Shown piece by piece: positions 32,225-43,599 of a stretch of 64,000 nt of DNA. The notes beneath the pieces are model-generated. The model saw nothing but the letters and a program-made list of their open reading frames with translations, searched no databases and was not told where the DNA came from. A program made the position numbers and the translations under genes. Positions within the stretch are counted from its first letter, which is position 1. Every line of letters begins with the position of its first letter. Source of the DNA: Hyposmocoma kahamanoa (taxonomy: Eukaryota; Arthropoda; Insecta; Lepidoptera; Cosmopterigidae); assembly GCF_003589595.1 (NCBI RefSeq), contig NW_020653337.1, positions 2,423,343 to 2,487,342 of the forward strand, read 5' to 3'.

Positions 32225-32510
32225 CATTGACTTACAAATAAATGGACGACGGGTCTAATACAAAAACCACGAAAAAAATGTCCCAAGTCAACCTATTTAA
32301 ACGTAGTGACATGTAAAGGAATATGAAAAAGCTAAAACGTTGAATTTAAATTGTAATGTCATCGCAGTACTGTCTAATTTTGCTTGCTTCGCTGTCAGTC
32401 GAACAAACGAAGACTAAAGCGTGAATGACGCTCTGTATACGATTTTAACGCCCTATAAGTTCGGACACTTTTTAGCGCGGACTCGACGTCCATATAATTG
32501 TAAGTCAATG
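32225..32510 (+). mobile_element. hM: hAT-type MITE, copy 4
   Basis: 286 bp, nearly identical to copy 1 at 6857 in the same orientation. It is flanked by the perfect 8-bp repeat ATTCCGTG (32217-32224 and 32511-32518). Confidence 0.93.
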
Positions 32511-32534
32511 ATTCCGTGGGTAAAATTTTTACCT

Positions 32535-32720
32535 TGACAACGTCATTTTTTAACGGCTATGAAGTGGAATTCCCTACCTGTAGACTTGTTCCCTGAACGT
32601 TATAACTTGGACCTTTTCAAGGCGAGAATGAATAGGTATTACTTAGGTGTGCATGCTCCATCGTCGACCTCATCGTCACTTTCCATCAGGCGAGATGGAG
32701 GTCAAATGCGAACTTACGTT
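32535..32720 (+). pseudogene. Jockey-like LINE 3' end
   Basis: Reads MKWNSLPVDLFPERYNLDLF, KARMNRYYLGVHAPSS and continues into the UTR CACTTTCCATCAGGCGAGAT. Only the last ~60 codons are present. 32730-33720 beyond it has no identifiable element apart from a degenerate short repeat near 33190-33390. Confidence 0.75.
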
Positions 32721-33189
32721 TGTATAAAAAAGCATAATTTGAAATAACATGAAATATAGTAGTGCTCATTCACGAGTTTATGAACAATTAACATTTTGGT
32801 ACGTAGGTACTATTTTATAAATATAAGTTTAATAACAACCTATGATAATTAAGTCATGACTGTAACACACGTACACTTATAAATAAATTATTAAATTCGG
32901 AAACATTTTAGTTGTTAACAGTATTTAAAGGATATTTGACAAAAAAAATTGATCCAAAATATATTAAAATCGTGGGCATACACCACGGGGCATACTAAAC
33001 CGGGGGCGTAACGGACCCGTTTCGAGCTGGATTGTCTACGTCACTGAAAAGCATTAAGACTATAAAAGCAATTAACTTAAGGGATGAAAACAAATCCCAC
33101 ATCCAATTTTATCATTAAAATGTTTCACATAGAAAGGTCATTGTCACGCAACCCTTATTAACTCTGGGGCAATTTTAACAAAACTAATT

Positions 33190-33390
33190 CACTTTTAAAA
33201 CGTGAAATCATTGGGTCGGTCTCATAATGACTATATCTTCGACTAGATCGCAAAACGACCGTCACTGCATAAAGACTATATCTTACAATGACTTGGTAGC
33301 AACACGACTAGATATCGAAATGACTACCTATATCGTTAAATGGACAACATGGTAAAACGACAAGGTAGCAAGGTAGCAAATAACTAGACT
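33190..33390. repeat. Degenerate short repeat (AATGACTA / ACGACTAG)
   Basis: Variants of AATGACTATATC, AAAACGACCG, ACACGACTAGATATC, AAATGACTACC, AAAACGACAAGGTAGC recur roughly every 20-35 bases without a strict period. Confidence 0.5.
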
Positions 33391-33729
33391 TTTTTATTGC
33401 TTTTTCGAAGTACACTCTGTACCAGATTGATTGGACGGCACAAGACTAGGGAGTAATATTAAATAAGACCTGTGTAAGAAAACATGCTAGATTTTGAAAT
33501 AAGTAGTAATGTTGAGATGTCGCTGTGGTTAGAAGTTACTAAGGTTTTTGGTCTGAAGAATGTTGTCCAAAAGTTTTTACTCCAAGTTACGAAACACAGA
33601 ATAATAACCAAGTTGATAAGTACGTATTTTTAGAAAGAAGACTAGAAATTACCCATGACTATAAGTTTTGGTCTTCAATAGGTTTTTGGTCGTAAAAATC
33701 CTAGCACAATTGAAAGGATGCAAGTGGAA

Positions 33730-33990
33730 CATAGACCGGATTTGTCACTTGTTCGAATTTTTCGGCTTAGGATAAACATTTTCAGAATAAAAAGTGAAAT
33801 ATCCACCTCGCAAATCTGTACTGAAACTCAATTTACGACAAAAATTTTGTTGCCCGGGCGGATGTCCATCTCTACAGTCGCGTGAGAGAGGGATTTTCGA
33901 TTTTATTATGTTACTAAAAAGTCCGGACTTCCTTATGGGAGGCTTTTTGTGTGGACTATTCAAATTTCGGAATGATAACCCTAAATATAG
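33730..33990. repeat. Unclassified repeat, copy 2
   Basis: TTTTTCGGCTTAGGATAAAC, CAGAATAAAAAGTGAAATATCCA and GGACTATTCAAATTTCGGAA align with 15855-16110. The overlapping open frames on both strands carry no known motif. Confidence 0.5.
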
Positions 33991-34116
33991 CAGCATTATT
34001 ACGAGCTCATAATAACAGGGTGTTCCACAAATACCCCGACAAAGCGACATTGTGGGTAAGACTACGTAGCTCTATGCCTACCAGAAAAAAAAATTTGACC
34101 TTAGCTTAGTAAAAGT

Positions 34117-34327
34117 CGAGTTCTTAGGTTTTCGCGATTGTTACACATAGGAAATGAAACTATTTTTCCGGATTTAAACCGCATATGTTTGTTTTTTCAG
34201 ACAAACCGACGTTTCGGGCCCTTTACAGGTCAACCGTGACCATGGGACCTGTAAAGGGCCCGAAACGTCAGTTTGTTTGAAAAAGCAAATATACGCGATT
34301 TAAATCCGGAAAAATAGTTTCATTTCC
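34117..34327. mobile_element. Snap-back Penelope-like element, copy 2
   Basis: It is flanked by the perfect 11-bp direct repeat TTAGTAAAAGT (34106-34116 and 34328-34338). Two Penelope termini lie head to head with only ~14 bases (AACCGTGACCATGG) between the arms. The left arm carries TTCTTAGGTTTTCGCGATTG beyond the mirrored part, as in copy 1. Confidence 0.88.
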
Positions 34328-34377
34328 TTAGTAAAAGTCATTTGGTTTTCGAGATGTTGGCATTTTATCGTTTATCG

Positions 34378-34442
34378 TAGGCGTGGTGCTTACCACCAGG
34401 CGTACGACTTGTTAGTCCCGTTACTTGGTATTATAAAAAATC
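34378..34442 (+). repeat. S1, 3' end fragment
   Basis: GCTTACCACCAGGCGTACGA and CCCGTTACTTGGTATTATAA are the last ~60 bases of S1. 34443-35100 beyond it holds nothing identifiable. Confidence 0.7.
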
Positions 34443-35099
34443 CATAACACAAGTGAATTAGTTACTTACTTTAGAATCAGAGCAAGGTACATGATGTTGT
34501 GTAAAAAATTATATAATATTTATTTAACACTTTAATACACTTGTTCACGTTCATCATTTATAATATTAGTACGGTTTACAACCGCACATTATAGTTTCGC
34601 TTACTTTGCATTCTACTTCGAACGAATATTCAATCGATTTAGACATTTATCAACTTATCTACAACGTAAGAGATACACAGCCTCAACTAGCTTGTATCTT
34701 TACCAATAAACCTTTTATAACTTATCTATCTATTTAAACAATTAGGCGTCAATACTATAGCGTAGTATTGGCCCCTACGATATTTATTTCAAAAATCATA
34801 AATAGGAACAATTTGAAAGAGGAAACAGGTCATTACTAAGGATTTTTGTTATACAAGTACGCAGTTGTGTAATAAACTTTTAGTAAAAGTTTTGGCTTCG
34901 CTAGGTTTGAAACCCTGTGAATGTCAAATTACGGAAACCAACTGGAATCTAATTAAAGAAGCGTATACATTTGTCCTTAAATTAATTTGTAACTTTATAA
35001 AGACGACTATCGATTACCGCCATTTTATTTTTACTCATCGTTTTAATGTTATGTTTGTCACTATTTTTGATGAAAGAATTACTATTCTAAATTACATTT

Positions 35100-35320
35100 T
35101 ACCGTGGTAGCCTAATGGTTAGACACACAATACTCAAGCAGAGGTCGTCAGTTCGAATCCGGCCAGGCGCCTGTGACTTTCTCGGAATTCACGAAATTTA
35201 TCAAAGAACCAGGTAACATAACTCGATTGTAGCGTATATCGCGTACAGAGAATTTCCTACGATTCCTGCACTAGGCAAAGCCTGACTCGCAGGTAATCGA
35301 TAAAAACATTGTTACTGTTT
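35100..35320 (+). repeat. tRNA-derived SINE head and body (third type)
   Basis: GTGGTAGCCTAATGGTTAGA (A box) and CAGTTCGAATCCGGCC (B box) are spaced as in a tRNA. The body GAATTTCCTACGATTCCTGC follows. A functional tRNA is unlikely because the acceptor arm does not pair. Confidence 0.55.
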
Positions 35321-35527
35321 AAAAAATAACGCCAAAGAAAAAAGGATTTTGTTAACATTTTTTTTTTGAAAAATTGTACATATTATGATCAAACATTATT
35401 ATTATTATATATTACATTATTTTATTTTATTTTTATATCATATTAGATTAGATTATAATTCATTCTATTTTTAATTCTATACCATTGGTTACCCTTATAA
35501 AGGATGAGTGTGTGCTTTTATGTCAAC

Positions 35528-35576
<49 letters not shown>

Positions 35577-35586
35577 NNNNNNNNNN

Positions 35587-35635
<49 letters not shown>

Positions 35636-35690
35636 CGTGTGTGTGTGCGTGCGTGCGTGCGCGCGTATGCGTGTTCGCGTGCATGCATGT
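35528..35690. repeat. (GT)n microsatellite containing an assembly gap
   Basis: A long GTGTGT run is broken by ten N at 35577-35586 and passes into GCGTGCGTGCGTGCGCGCG. The open frames across it are low-complexity artefacts. Confidence 0.97.
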
Positions 35691-36099
35691 ACGAAGGATT
35701 AAGTCACTGCACTAGCGCACCTTCTTCAGCAAGTCCTCTATTTCATTTTTAGAGAGACAAATGTTCCGCCGTATGGATGTCCGATAGTAAAAAGTAAAAG
35801 AAATCACCAAAAAAATGTCACATGTTTTTGTGTAAAGATAAGTTACATGCTAAAATAATACCATTCTGTTAGTTGGTAACGTTGTAACCTTTACAGGCCC
35901 ATTTGTCTGCGGAAGGGGTCGAAGTGGGGGGGCAGAAGAAATGGGTCAACAGCTTGCACGTAATTAACTCTGGAAAAACTATCTTAGTTATAGTCGTATT
36001 GTGCAGACTTAGGCACTAAAACTGTGTTAGTTTGGTAGGTTGATCAATTTGTTGGAAATGGAGCTATTTCTTGGAACTAAATGATGAAGCAGCAGCAGC

Positions 36100-36192
36100 A
36101 GAACGCAGTAATGTTCACATTACTGTTTGGCGGCAGAAATATGTAAGGTGGCAGTACTTCCCTGGGCGAACTCTTACGCAAGGAGCTCCCTC
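36100..36192 (-). repeat. S1, 5' fragment
   Basis: GAACGCAGTAATGTTCACAT, TGTTTGGCGGCAGAAATATG and AGGTGGCAGTACTTCCCTGG are S1 motifs in reverse orientation. Confidence 0.75.
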
Positions 36193-36772
36193 TTTGAGAT
36201 TTCTCTTGAAAACTCTTTTGAATGGTTAGTTATTATAACAATTTAAAAGGCGGGTGATTCAACGAATTTAAATCGAGTCTACTTATACCTACACAAATGT
36301 ATTTGCTCAATCTCTTTTGTAGGCGTTATAAATGAAACGAAGACTTAACATTTTAAAGTACCTACTGGCTTTCGAGCAATGAAAGGTCGTTGGTCCTTTG
36401 ATCGTAATAATAGCTATTAAGATTTGCCCGACCTTTAAGTATCCTTGGAAAAGATTAGAGCGATGCCACACTGGCAATGCTGGTGCGTTACGTCGTCGCG
36501 ACAATATGATTTCAACGCACCGACTGCCGCACGAGCAATGCGGTGTTGCTTCGTCTTAACACTGGGCGAACTGAAGGCTTTTTGAAAGTTTATGTAGCGG
36601 ATCTAAGGGCGTATGGGTACGGATTTCAGTGCACGATGCTACTGTAGACTTCCGCAAGTAGGACGTGCTGTAGGTCTCTATCTATCTCTATCTCTAACTA
36701 AGAGATTATTGGTTTTCGGCGAGGACGATTGTTTCGTGTGGAATAAGAATGTGTTGCGATCTAGTTGGTGGT

Positions 36773-37076
36773 TTTATAATGCCTAGTGACAGGACGAACA
36801 AGTTGTGCGCCTGATGGTAAGCTACACGCCTGTCCATAACAGTTGCAATGCCAATCAGAGCATTAAATCTCAAAAATCTGAGGGGCACTGCCACTGCTTC
36901 CGTCACTTTGAGACATAAGTTGACAAGTCCCATGTATCTGTAATTTCACCAGCACCTTTACCCTTCAAAACCGTAACACAATAATGCTGACATTACTGCT
37001 TGGCGGCAGAAATCGGTAAAGTGGCAGTACTACCCTAGACGAACCCTTTCACAAGGAGCTCTACTGCTACAAAAAT
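36773..37076 (-). repeat. S1, essentially complete reference copy
   Basis: All landmarks are in order: TTATAATGCCTAGTGACAGG, CACGCCTGTCCATAACAGTT, TTTGAGACATAAGTTGACAA, CACCAGCACC, GCTTGGCGGCAGAAAT, TCACAAGGAGCTCTACTGCT. It is the best copy for defining the ~300-bp family. No A/B boxes or TIRs were found. Confidence 0.85.
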
Positions 37077-37356
37077 TAGGAGTGAGGTGGTAAGACTGAT
37101 TGGTCGTCAAGGTCGTTGAGGACTTCCTGGGCCCACAGGTCTGAACGCGATGGGGATTTTACCTGAGGGGGACATCATTCAACCAACCATTACGAGGGGA
37201 TTGGGGTTGTGAGAAGCAGAGTCGAAGTACGACGATGTCGCATCGTAATGCCGCTATACGCACCGCAGCATCCCTCCCTGCTTTGTTTCCTGGCCCCTTT
37301 GCCCGACGCGCGCCGTTTCAACGCATGTACGCATGCATGCAGCACTTACAACGCAG

Positions 37357-37428
37357 CGTCACCCTCAGGCGTACCAACACAGACACAAGGGATCGTGTGT
37401 GTGTGTTGCTACGCCTGAGCGTGTGACG
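37357..37428. other. Long imperfect hairpin, ~72 nt
   Basis: CTCAGGCGTACCAACACAGA pairs with GTGTGTGTTGCTACGCCTGAG, and CGTCAC pairs with GTGACG at the base. GATC lies near the loop. The stem is roughly 30 pairs with small bulges. 37430-40190 beyond it holds nothing identifiable. Confidence 0.65.
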
Positions 37429-40199
37429 TGTCCTGTGTGTGACGCGTGTGTGTGTGAAAATTTTCCATGGTAAAGCCGAAGCTTTAACTTTTTGAAGAAA
37501 CAAAAAACACTTACTTTGACAAAAATTTGTTTTCCCGTTAGAACGGCGCCTTGACGACACAAGGCTGACGACAAGATGCTAGTTCACTTCATTTCACAAG
37601 TTAACTTATTATACACTTATAATAACTATAGTTTTTAAAGTAATTTTGCTACATTTTATGCTGCCCGTTTCGATACGAAAGTTTGTTAGTAAACAAACTC
37701 ATGAATGCCAAGGGTTGCTATTTTAATTAACCTACGAATTACCATGACCTTCTACATATATTCTTTACGTAGCGATTTACTAAATTGAAATTTGCCATAT
37801 TTTATATTAATTTGCTATTATAATAATTTTGTTACATTATTTTAAGAAAGTTTTATATCTGGTAATGATTCTGACATTACTGTAATGACATTATGTTATG
37901 TACGTATGCGTTATGTTCGTAAAATATGCTAGTTACTGCACTTTCCATTAGGTCGGGAGAGCTGTACTTGTAACTTCAAAAGCCCGCCATTTTATATGAG
38001 GGATTATTTTTTTATATTATTATTAAGCTACGTCTTCGTTTAATTATGTTTCTGTAAATTTGGCCGCCACAAAGAGGATAGGCAATTTGAGGCGGCGTGC
38101 TTGGATTGACTCGGGATTCCTTAGAACAGGCCGATACGGGTATTTTAGTTCGAGATTCGTATAATTTCGCGTTTTAATCTTCGATTAAGGTACAATAGCG
38201 CTATCCTATTCCACTTTAAACTAGATTTCACAAAATAATTGAAAGCCAAAATAAAAACGACACTTTTCCCTTCAAAAGGCCCAGAGCGGATCTATATGAG
38301 GGATTAGGAACAAAGCACCTTTTAGAGATGTGCGATCTTCGACTATATTACCATACTTATTAACACGTTATTCAGTCTGTCCGAAAAAAACAATTATGTC
38401 AATCCATATCAGAACTAAAAAATTGTTTCGTGTTTCGCTTCTGCTCGGACCGCCTACTTGAAACACATATCTTTTACGCTTTTGTTACATTGATATAAAA
38501 CTTATTCGGCATCGGTTAGTGCGGTGATTCTCTACATTGACATTACATGCGATTGTCGTTAGTTTCTTCTACAGACCATTTTTTACTTCCGTGGTTTCTA
38601 GCCGTAAAAAAAAACTTTTTATCTAAGTATGTTTACAATAAAAAAAAACTAGCTATATTTTTATTACATGCTTCTTACGTGTATGTTTAACTATAGCATG
38701 TATCGTAATTAGATGTCCTAAATGTAAACAAAGACGTCATGAAATGGCATTACCAACCCGTGAATGCAGCTGGTGTACTGTGTCTTCTATTTTTAACGGA
38801 ATTTCAACAGGATGAGGTTCTCATTTTCTATAATTTTAATTATCTATTACAAAATATATTATTACCAATAAACAACAACACCCAATATTGTAACAAACGC
38901 TCTACAGACACAAGAAAACATTCGAGGTCGAGAAACGGAGCAACGAATGACGTCTATGACACGATAAAATGGCGGCACAAAAAATGCTTTTGATCTCGAT
39001 TGTGTTGCCCGTGGCCGTGTCATAAAATTATTTACGACCTGAAACATAGAATTTTATTATAATTATTGTATTAACCGAAATTAAGTAAAAATATACATAA
39101 GTATATTGCAAAAAGATGAATTGTTCCAAATATTATCAGATTACAGCTTGAAAAGAGCTCTTAACGTTTATTACCGTATAAAATAGGAAACTATTTTTTA
39201 ATTTGTTTTTATAATTATATTTGTTAAATATATTTGTTATTGTTTGCTCTAAACTACACATTTGTTTACATGTTGGACATCCAATTACACGATTAATAGT
39301 ACATAAATACAATTTGGTTCTATTCACTAAATCCAAGTTTACAATTTGCGTAATTGCACATATGATTCTGACAGGCCTTTCACTCTAGCAAATTCTGCGC
39401 AACAGATGAACTTCTGGTGATATTTAAAACACGCGATGGAGTCATTCAAAGGCAAATGAGAGTTTAAATTATGAATATTTTATACCAATCTAGTTGCCAT
39501 AAAGTAATTTATAAGAATAACTGCTTCTGCTCCAACTTGTGTAATAATTACTTCGAATAAATTAGATACCAAATGAAATTAAATTGTTGCGATGGTAAAA
39601 CGATTTTTGACAAATTGCTTCTATAGTAATAAAGAATACTTCATGAACACTTAGAATTTATAAATAGCAATTTACATTAATTTGAAATGTAATTATCTGT
39701 AAAGGTTGTACAAATACAATGAAGTTTATTTTACTTAAGACCTTTTTATTTTCGGCATTCTGAAAAATCAACTTATTTAATTTTTTTTTAAATATATTGA
39801 TGTGTAAGATTAACTACCAATAAACTTAAATTATAATAATTTACAGTATAGTATATGTATTTACATTCACAGTCGTCGTTTAAATAAATTACTTTTAAAC
39901 CGAACGACGAGATCATTGTTAAATTAATTTATTTGCGTCAACAAGTTTTAAGGAATTCAATTAGGTGACATAATATTCTTAAACAAAAATAACTATTATA
40001 TATTTGGTTGGCTATACAAGCTTCCGTCTAATGCCACTACTATTAGAATTATTATCAACAATCTATATTACGTGCCTCTACTAGCCCGGGATTTCACGTA
40101 AGAAGAGGTTGTAAATATAAATGTGCCAATTTCAAATATAATATTAATTTATCAAAACAGGCCTATTTCCGTTTTGTCAGCAATAAAAAAATACAAACG

Positions 40200-40680
40200 C
40201 AACCGTCTATGGCACTTACTTCTCGGCAACAGCGCCGCACACGAATGTGGAGCCTCGTCGCGTTCAACGCCCAGTTCACACTTCGCGAACTCTCTGTCGC
40301 GGTGGCCTCTCCACAAACGTAAAAAGGCGCAAGCTACCTGCGTAGCACGAGTGTGGATTCCATTCGCATATTCTTCGCGGCTTCGCGTCGAGTTCGCGGC
40401 TCGTAGTCGCAGAAGCAACGACAACTTTGGCGTCCATTTTCGTTTAGTGCGCGAACTATACTGTGAACTAGGTACGAACATCTGCGAGTGTGCTCTGTGG
40501 CAGTTCGAGCCGCGACCCGCACCGCGATTCGCTCGCGAGTGTGGAGAGGCCTGCGACGGCGCGAAGCAGTGAGGAATATGCGAATGGAATCCACACTCGT
40601 GCTTCCCGGGTAGTTCGCGGCTTCGCGTGTGGAACGCGCGCGAGTGTGGAGAGGCCATTATATAAAACTCGTAGGCGCTG
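40200..40680. repeat. GC-rich island of inverted and direct repeats
   Basis: A perfect 30-bp inverted repeat (40344-40373 and 40574-40603, starting AGCACGAGTGTGGATTCC) lies inside it. CGCGAGTGTGGAGAGGCC is repeated directly at 40534 and 40639, and in inverse form (GGCCTCTCCACA) at 40304. CGCGGCTTCGCG-type motifs recur. Likely a TIR element family of unknown class. Confidence 0.7.
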
Positions 40681-40922
40681 AGAGCTTTGTGGGTGTGGTT
40701 GACCTATAGGCTGCAATTTTTAAAAGAGGAATAATGCTACACCTTGGGGACCGTAATTATACAGTGTGTTGTTGAAATCCGAAACTATAGGTGATACAGG
40801 GAAACTGTCTTAGGAACCATTAAGTTTTTTTTTGTAAAAACAATTTTGGCATAGTACATTTTTTGGTCAAGCGTAAGTTGTCCATAAAATTGATTAATTG
40901 TATGATGATTGTATATACAACT

Positions 40923-41120
40923 CGCACACTCAACATAGCCCCGCACTAGGGAAACCCTGTGTCGCGGGTCCCATGGACACACATATAGACAATTACAAAT
41001 TACACCCAAACTCACGAGAGAAATAAATGTAGGCCATACAACTGTTTCGCCCGGCCCGGGAATCGAACCTGGGATCTCTGCGTGGCAGTCCAGCTTCGTA
41101 ACCGTTCGGTCACGGAGGCA
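40923..41120 (-). repeat. tSINE-A, tRNA-derived SINE
   Basis: The minus-strand A box is TGACCGAACGG (one change) and the B box is CCAGGTTCGATTCCCGG. Full length except for a missing (ATT)n tail. Confidence 0.85.
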
Positions 41121-41204
41121 AATATGAATGAATTGAAATGAAATAATTTATTTCAAACAGTTACAAGTCCATATGGTGTTAGTAGGTTCTTACAACTGTG
41201 TTAG

Positions 41205-41390
41205 TAGAAAACAAAGTGTTCATATTTATGGACAAGGATGGACTCGAACTGCCACAGAGCACTCTCTGCTACCACCTTAAGAAGACTGTTGGTGCTGCCT
41301 CTCACTCTGGCCACCAGGGATGCCACTCTCTTGCGAAAAACTGCTTGAAAAATATCAATTCTAGCCTCCGCGAACATCCCTGAAGCACTA
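41205..41390 (-). pseudogene. LINE reverse transcriptase, extreme C-terminus
   Basis: The minus strand reads openly as MFAEARIDIFQAVFRKRVAS, LVARVRGSTNSLLKVVAE, SALWQFESILVHKYE. This resembles the C-terminal segment of a LINE polymerase, from memory of the RKR.AS...R.RGSTNS pattern. It has no stop for ~56 codons. Confidence 0.6.
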
Positions 41391-41523
41391 CAGTGTTTTG
41401 TAACGTTTGTTTGGCATTCGTCTGACTTTTTTTAACTAAAAAAAAACTTTTAGATATTGGTCGTGTTTTTTTTTTTATTTACTCGTCGTTCGATCTTTGT
41501 ACAACAACACTTATTTTAGTAAC

Positions 41524-41778
41524 AGTGGAGCTCGTAAAAAAGTTTGTCGGGAAGTACTGCCACCTCACTTATTTCTGACTCCAAATCCAAAGTTCCGGTT
41601 TTGAAGGGTAAGGGTGCTGGTGAAATTACAGGCACATGGGATTTGTCAACTTATGTCTCAGGGTGACGGGCGCAGTGGCAGTGACCCTCAGATCTTTGTG
41701 ATTTAAAGCTCTGAGTGGCAATGAAACTGTTATGGACAGGCGTGTGTTCGTCCCGTCACTTGATATCATAAAAAAAAC
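41524..41778 (+). repeat. S1 with an internal deletion near its start
   Basis: GTGGAGCTCGTAAAAAAGTT, GGGTAAGGGTGCTGGTGAAA, TATGTCTCAGGGTGACGGGC and CCCGTCACTTGATATCATAA appear in order. The CCGCCAAGCAGTAATGTGAG segment is missing. Confidence 0.8.
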
Positions 41779-41784
41779 AAACCA

Positions 41785-41860
41785 GTGGAGCAATTTCACA
41801 AAAATAATTGAATATCATGGTGGTCAAACATTGTGACATTCAATAAAATTAAAAAATTCT
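41785..41860 (+). repeat. tSINE-B tail fragment
   Basis: CCAGTGGAGCAATTTCACAA and AATAATTGAATATCATGGTG match the tSINE-B tail. It adjoins the S1 copy. Confidence 0.55.
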
Positions 41861-42121
41861 TACTAAAGGAACATATACATTGCGCCTTAAATTGCGATAG
41901 AAATATAATATGTCGTTATTGTTTGCAACTACCGGCTAATTATTCTCCCCGCACGCCTAACTTCAGTAGTAAAGTAGGACTGACAGAGGCGGACATATGC
42001 CTGACGTGTAATTATAACTTTGTTAGATTGATGGCAATCGATACATTTTAATATAAACGACCTTTTAGGTCGGTCTAAAATGGTGGAAGAAAATTTAGCC
42101 GGCGATTAATTAATTTACGTA

Positions 42122-42358
42122 GCTATAGAGCTCCTTGTGAAAGGGTTCGTCCAGGGAAGTATTGCCACCTTACCTATTTCTACAGCCAAGCAGGAATGTG
42201 AGCATTACTGTATTCTGGTTTGGACGGGGTAAGGGCACATGGGACTTGTGGATCTTTGGATATAAAGCTCTGAGTGGCACTGCAACTGTTACGGATAGGC
42301 GTGTCGCTTATCACCAGGCGCACGACTTGTTCATCCCGTCACTTGGTATTATAATAAT
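42122..42358 (+). repeat. S1 with an internal deletion
   Basis: AGAGCTCCTTGTGAAAGGGT, ACAGCCAAGCAGGAATGTGA, GATATAAAGCTCTGAGTGGC and CCCGTCACTTGGTATTATAA. The GCTGGTGAAATTACAGG and CTCAGGGTGAC blocks are deleted. Confidence 0.8.
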
Positions 42359-42862
42359 CAAAAACTATTAATGTACATTTTATGCTATTTTAATTGATCA
42401 TTTTTGACGTAGGTGTGAAAAGGTTTTAAACCCTAATGAGCCGTGACCAGTTCACGGCAATAAAGTAAGAAAAGTTCAGGTCCGAAAAAAGAGGCTGTAA
42501 CAAAAAAAAAGATATAAAAAAAACAGGTACAATACTACAAAATACTGCCTAACTTAATAACATACGGATATGTTTATGGATGAATACAAAGTACACACTT
42601 ACCCCAAAAGGGCCGAGTTATACTGATTTACAGATTGGTATTAAAATTGGCACACGATTAGTAGTAGCTATTACAAATCTGGCAAAGGAATCAAAATTAT
42701 ACGCAATTGAAATTTAAACAACACTGTTCGCTGCCGCGGTCGAGCAGGAAGTGACGATGGAACGAACAAAATCAGAATGCCGAGGTAAAGCAATTATTAA
42801 AGAACGATTCAAAATTTAAAAACGAGTGGCCATGTAAGGAAGTCACATCGTCACAGCCGAGT

Positions 42863-42900
42863 TCTTAGGTGTTCAGGATTACACATAGGAAATGAAAACT
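42863..42900 (-). repeat. Penelope terminal fragment
   Basis: CGAGTTCTTAGGTGTTCAGG and TTACACATAGGAAATGAAAA match the outer terminus of the snap-back copies. Confidence 0.6.
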
Positions 42901-42914
42901 GACAGAAGCGATCG

Positions 42915-43570
42915 ACATTATCAGGAGTCAGGCAAAAATGCATAATGTCCCCACTGCTATTTAATATATATACGGAAGCAATATTTGCAAAGCCTTAGAA
43001 AACGCTGAGGAAGGCATAGTAAATGGCCACGCGCTGAACAACATACAATATGCTGATGATACGATATTACTGACGTCAAATTTTGATAGCATTAGTGTAA
43101 GATACATTCTCAGCATAAACTTAAAAAAGACGAAGATCATGATAGTTGGCAGATCACAACATCTTACAACAAAAGATCTGAAGAAGAAAGAAAGCAAGTA
43201 GTCCAAAGAGTCCATTCTTACAAATACCTTGGTTGCATCGTAAACGACCAATGTGATCATAGCGTGGAGATCAAATGTTGGATAGAAGAAACGCGTAACG
43301 TATTTCTAAATCTGAGCCATCTACTATGCAATCGATGAAGATCTCTACCAGGGTTTGGGATGTTGCTACGTGTTTTCGGTTCTTTTGTATTGCGTAGAGT
43401 CCTGGACCTTGACTCAAAATATGAGCAACCGTTTAGAAGACTTTGAAATGTGGGTCTACAGAAGAATTTTAAAAATATCGTGGGCGGATAGAGTGCCCAA
43501 TGAAAGAGTATAGCAGATGGTGAATAAGAAATTAGAGGTCTTGAGTCTAGCAAAAATCGCAAACTACAGT
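42915..43570 (+). pseudogene. LINE reverse transcriptase with catalytic YADD box
   Basis: SGVRQKCIMSPLLFNIYTEA is followed, across a frame break, by EGIVNGHALNNIQYADDTIL, which carries the catalytic Y-A-D-D motif. Then come VQRVHSYKYLGCIVNDQC, LLYCVESWTLTQNMSNRLED and FEMWVYRRILKISWADRVPN. Most reverse-transcriptase motifs from block 4 onward are recognisable but stops intervene. Same family as 13790-14262 and 50516-50757. Confidence 0.82.
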
Positions 43571-43599
43571 ACTTAGGTTCAAGAACCGTAGGATACGTG

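Noticed and set aside
33745..34050. 101-codon minus-strand frame
   Set aside because: It lies in an unclassified interspersed repeat also present at 15.9 kb, where the frame is not conserved.
35100..35175. Candidate tRNA gene
   Set aside because: A and B boxes are good, but the acceptor ends do not pair and a SINE-like body follows. Treated as a SINE head. The same reasoning applies to the heads at 9228-9290 and 30410-30490.
35485..35752. Cys/Val-rich frames over the GT run
   Set aside because: Translation of a microsatellite that also contains an assembly gap.
40123..40658. The longest open frames in the window (149 codons plus, 168 codons minus)
   Set aside because: They overlap on both strands inside a GC-rich island of inverted and direct repeats, where stops are rare. 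The peptides are Arg/Ser/Cys-rich with no motif, so they are composition artefacts.
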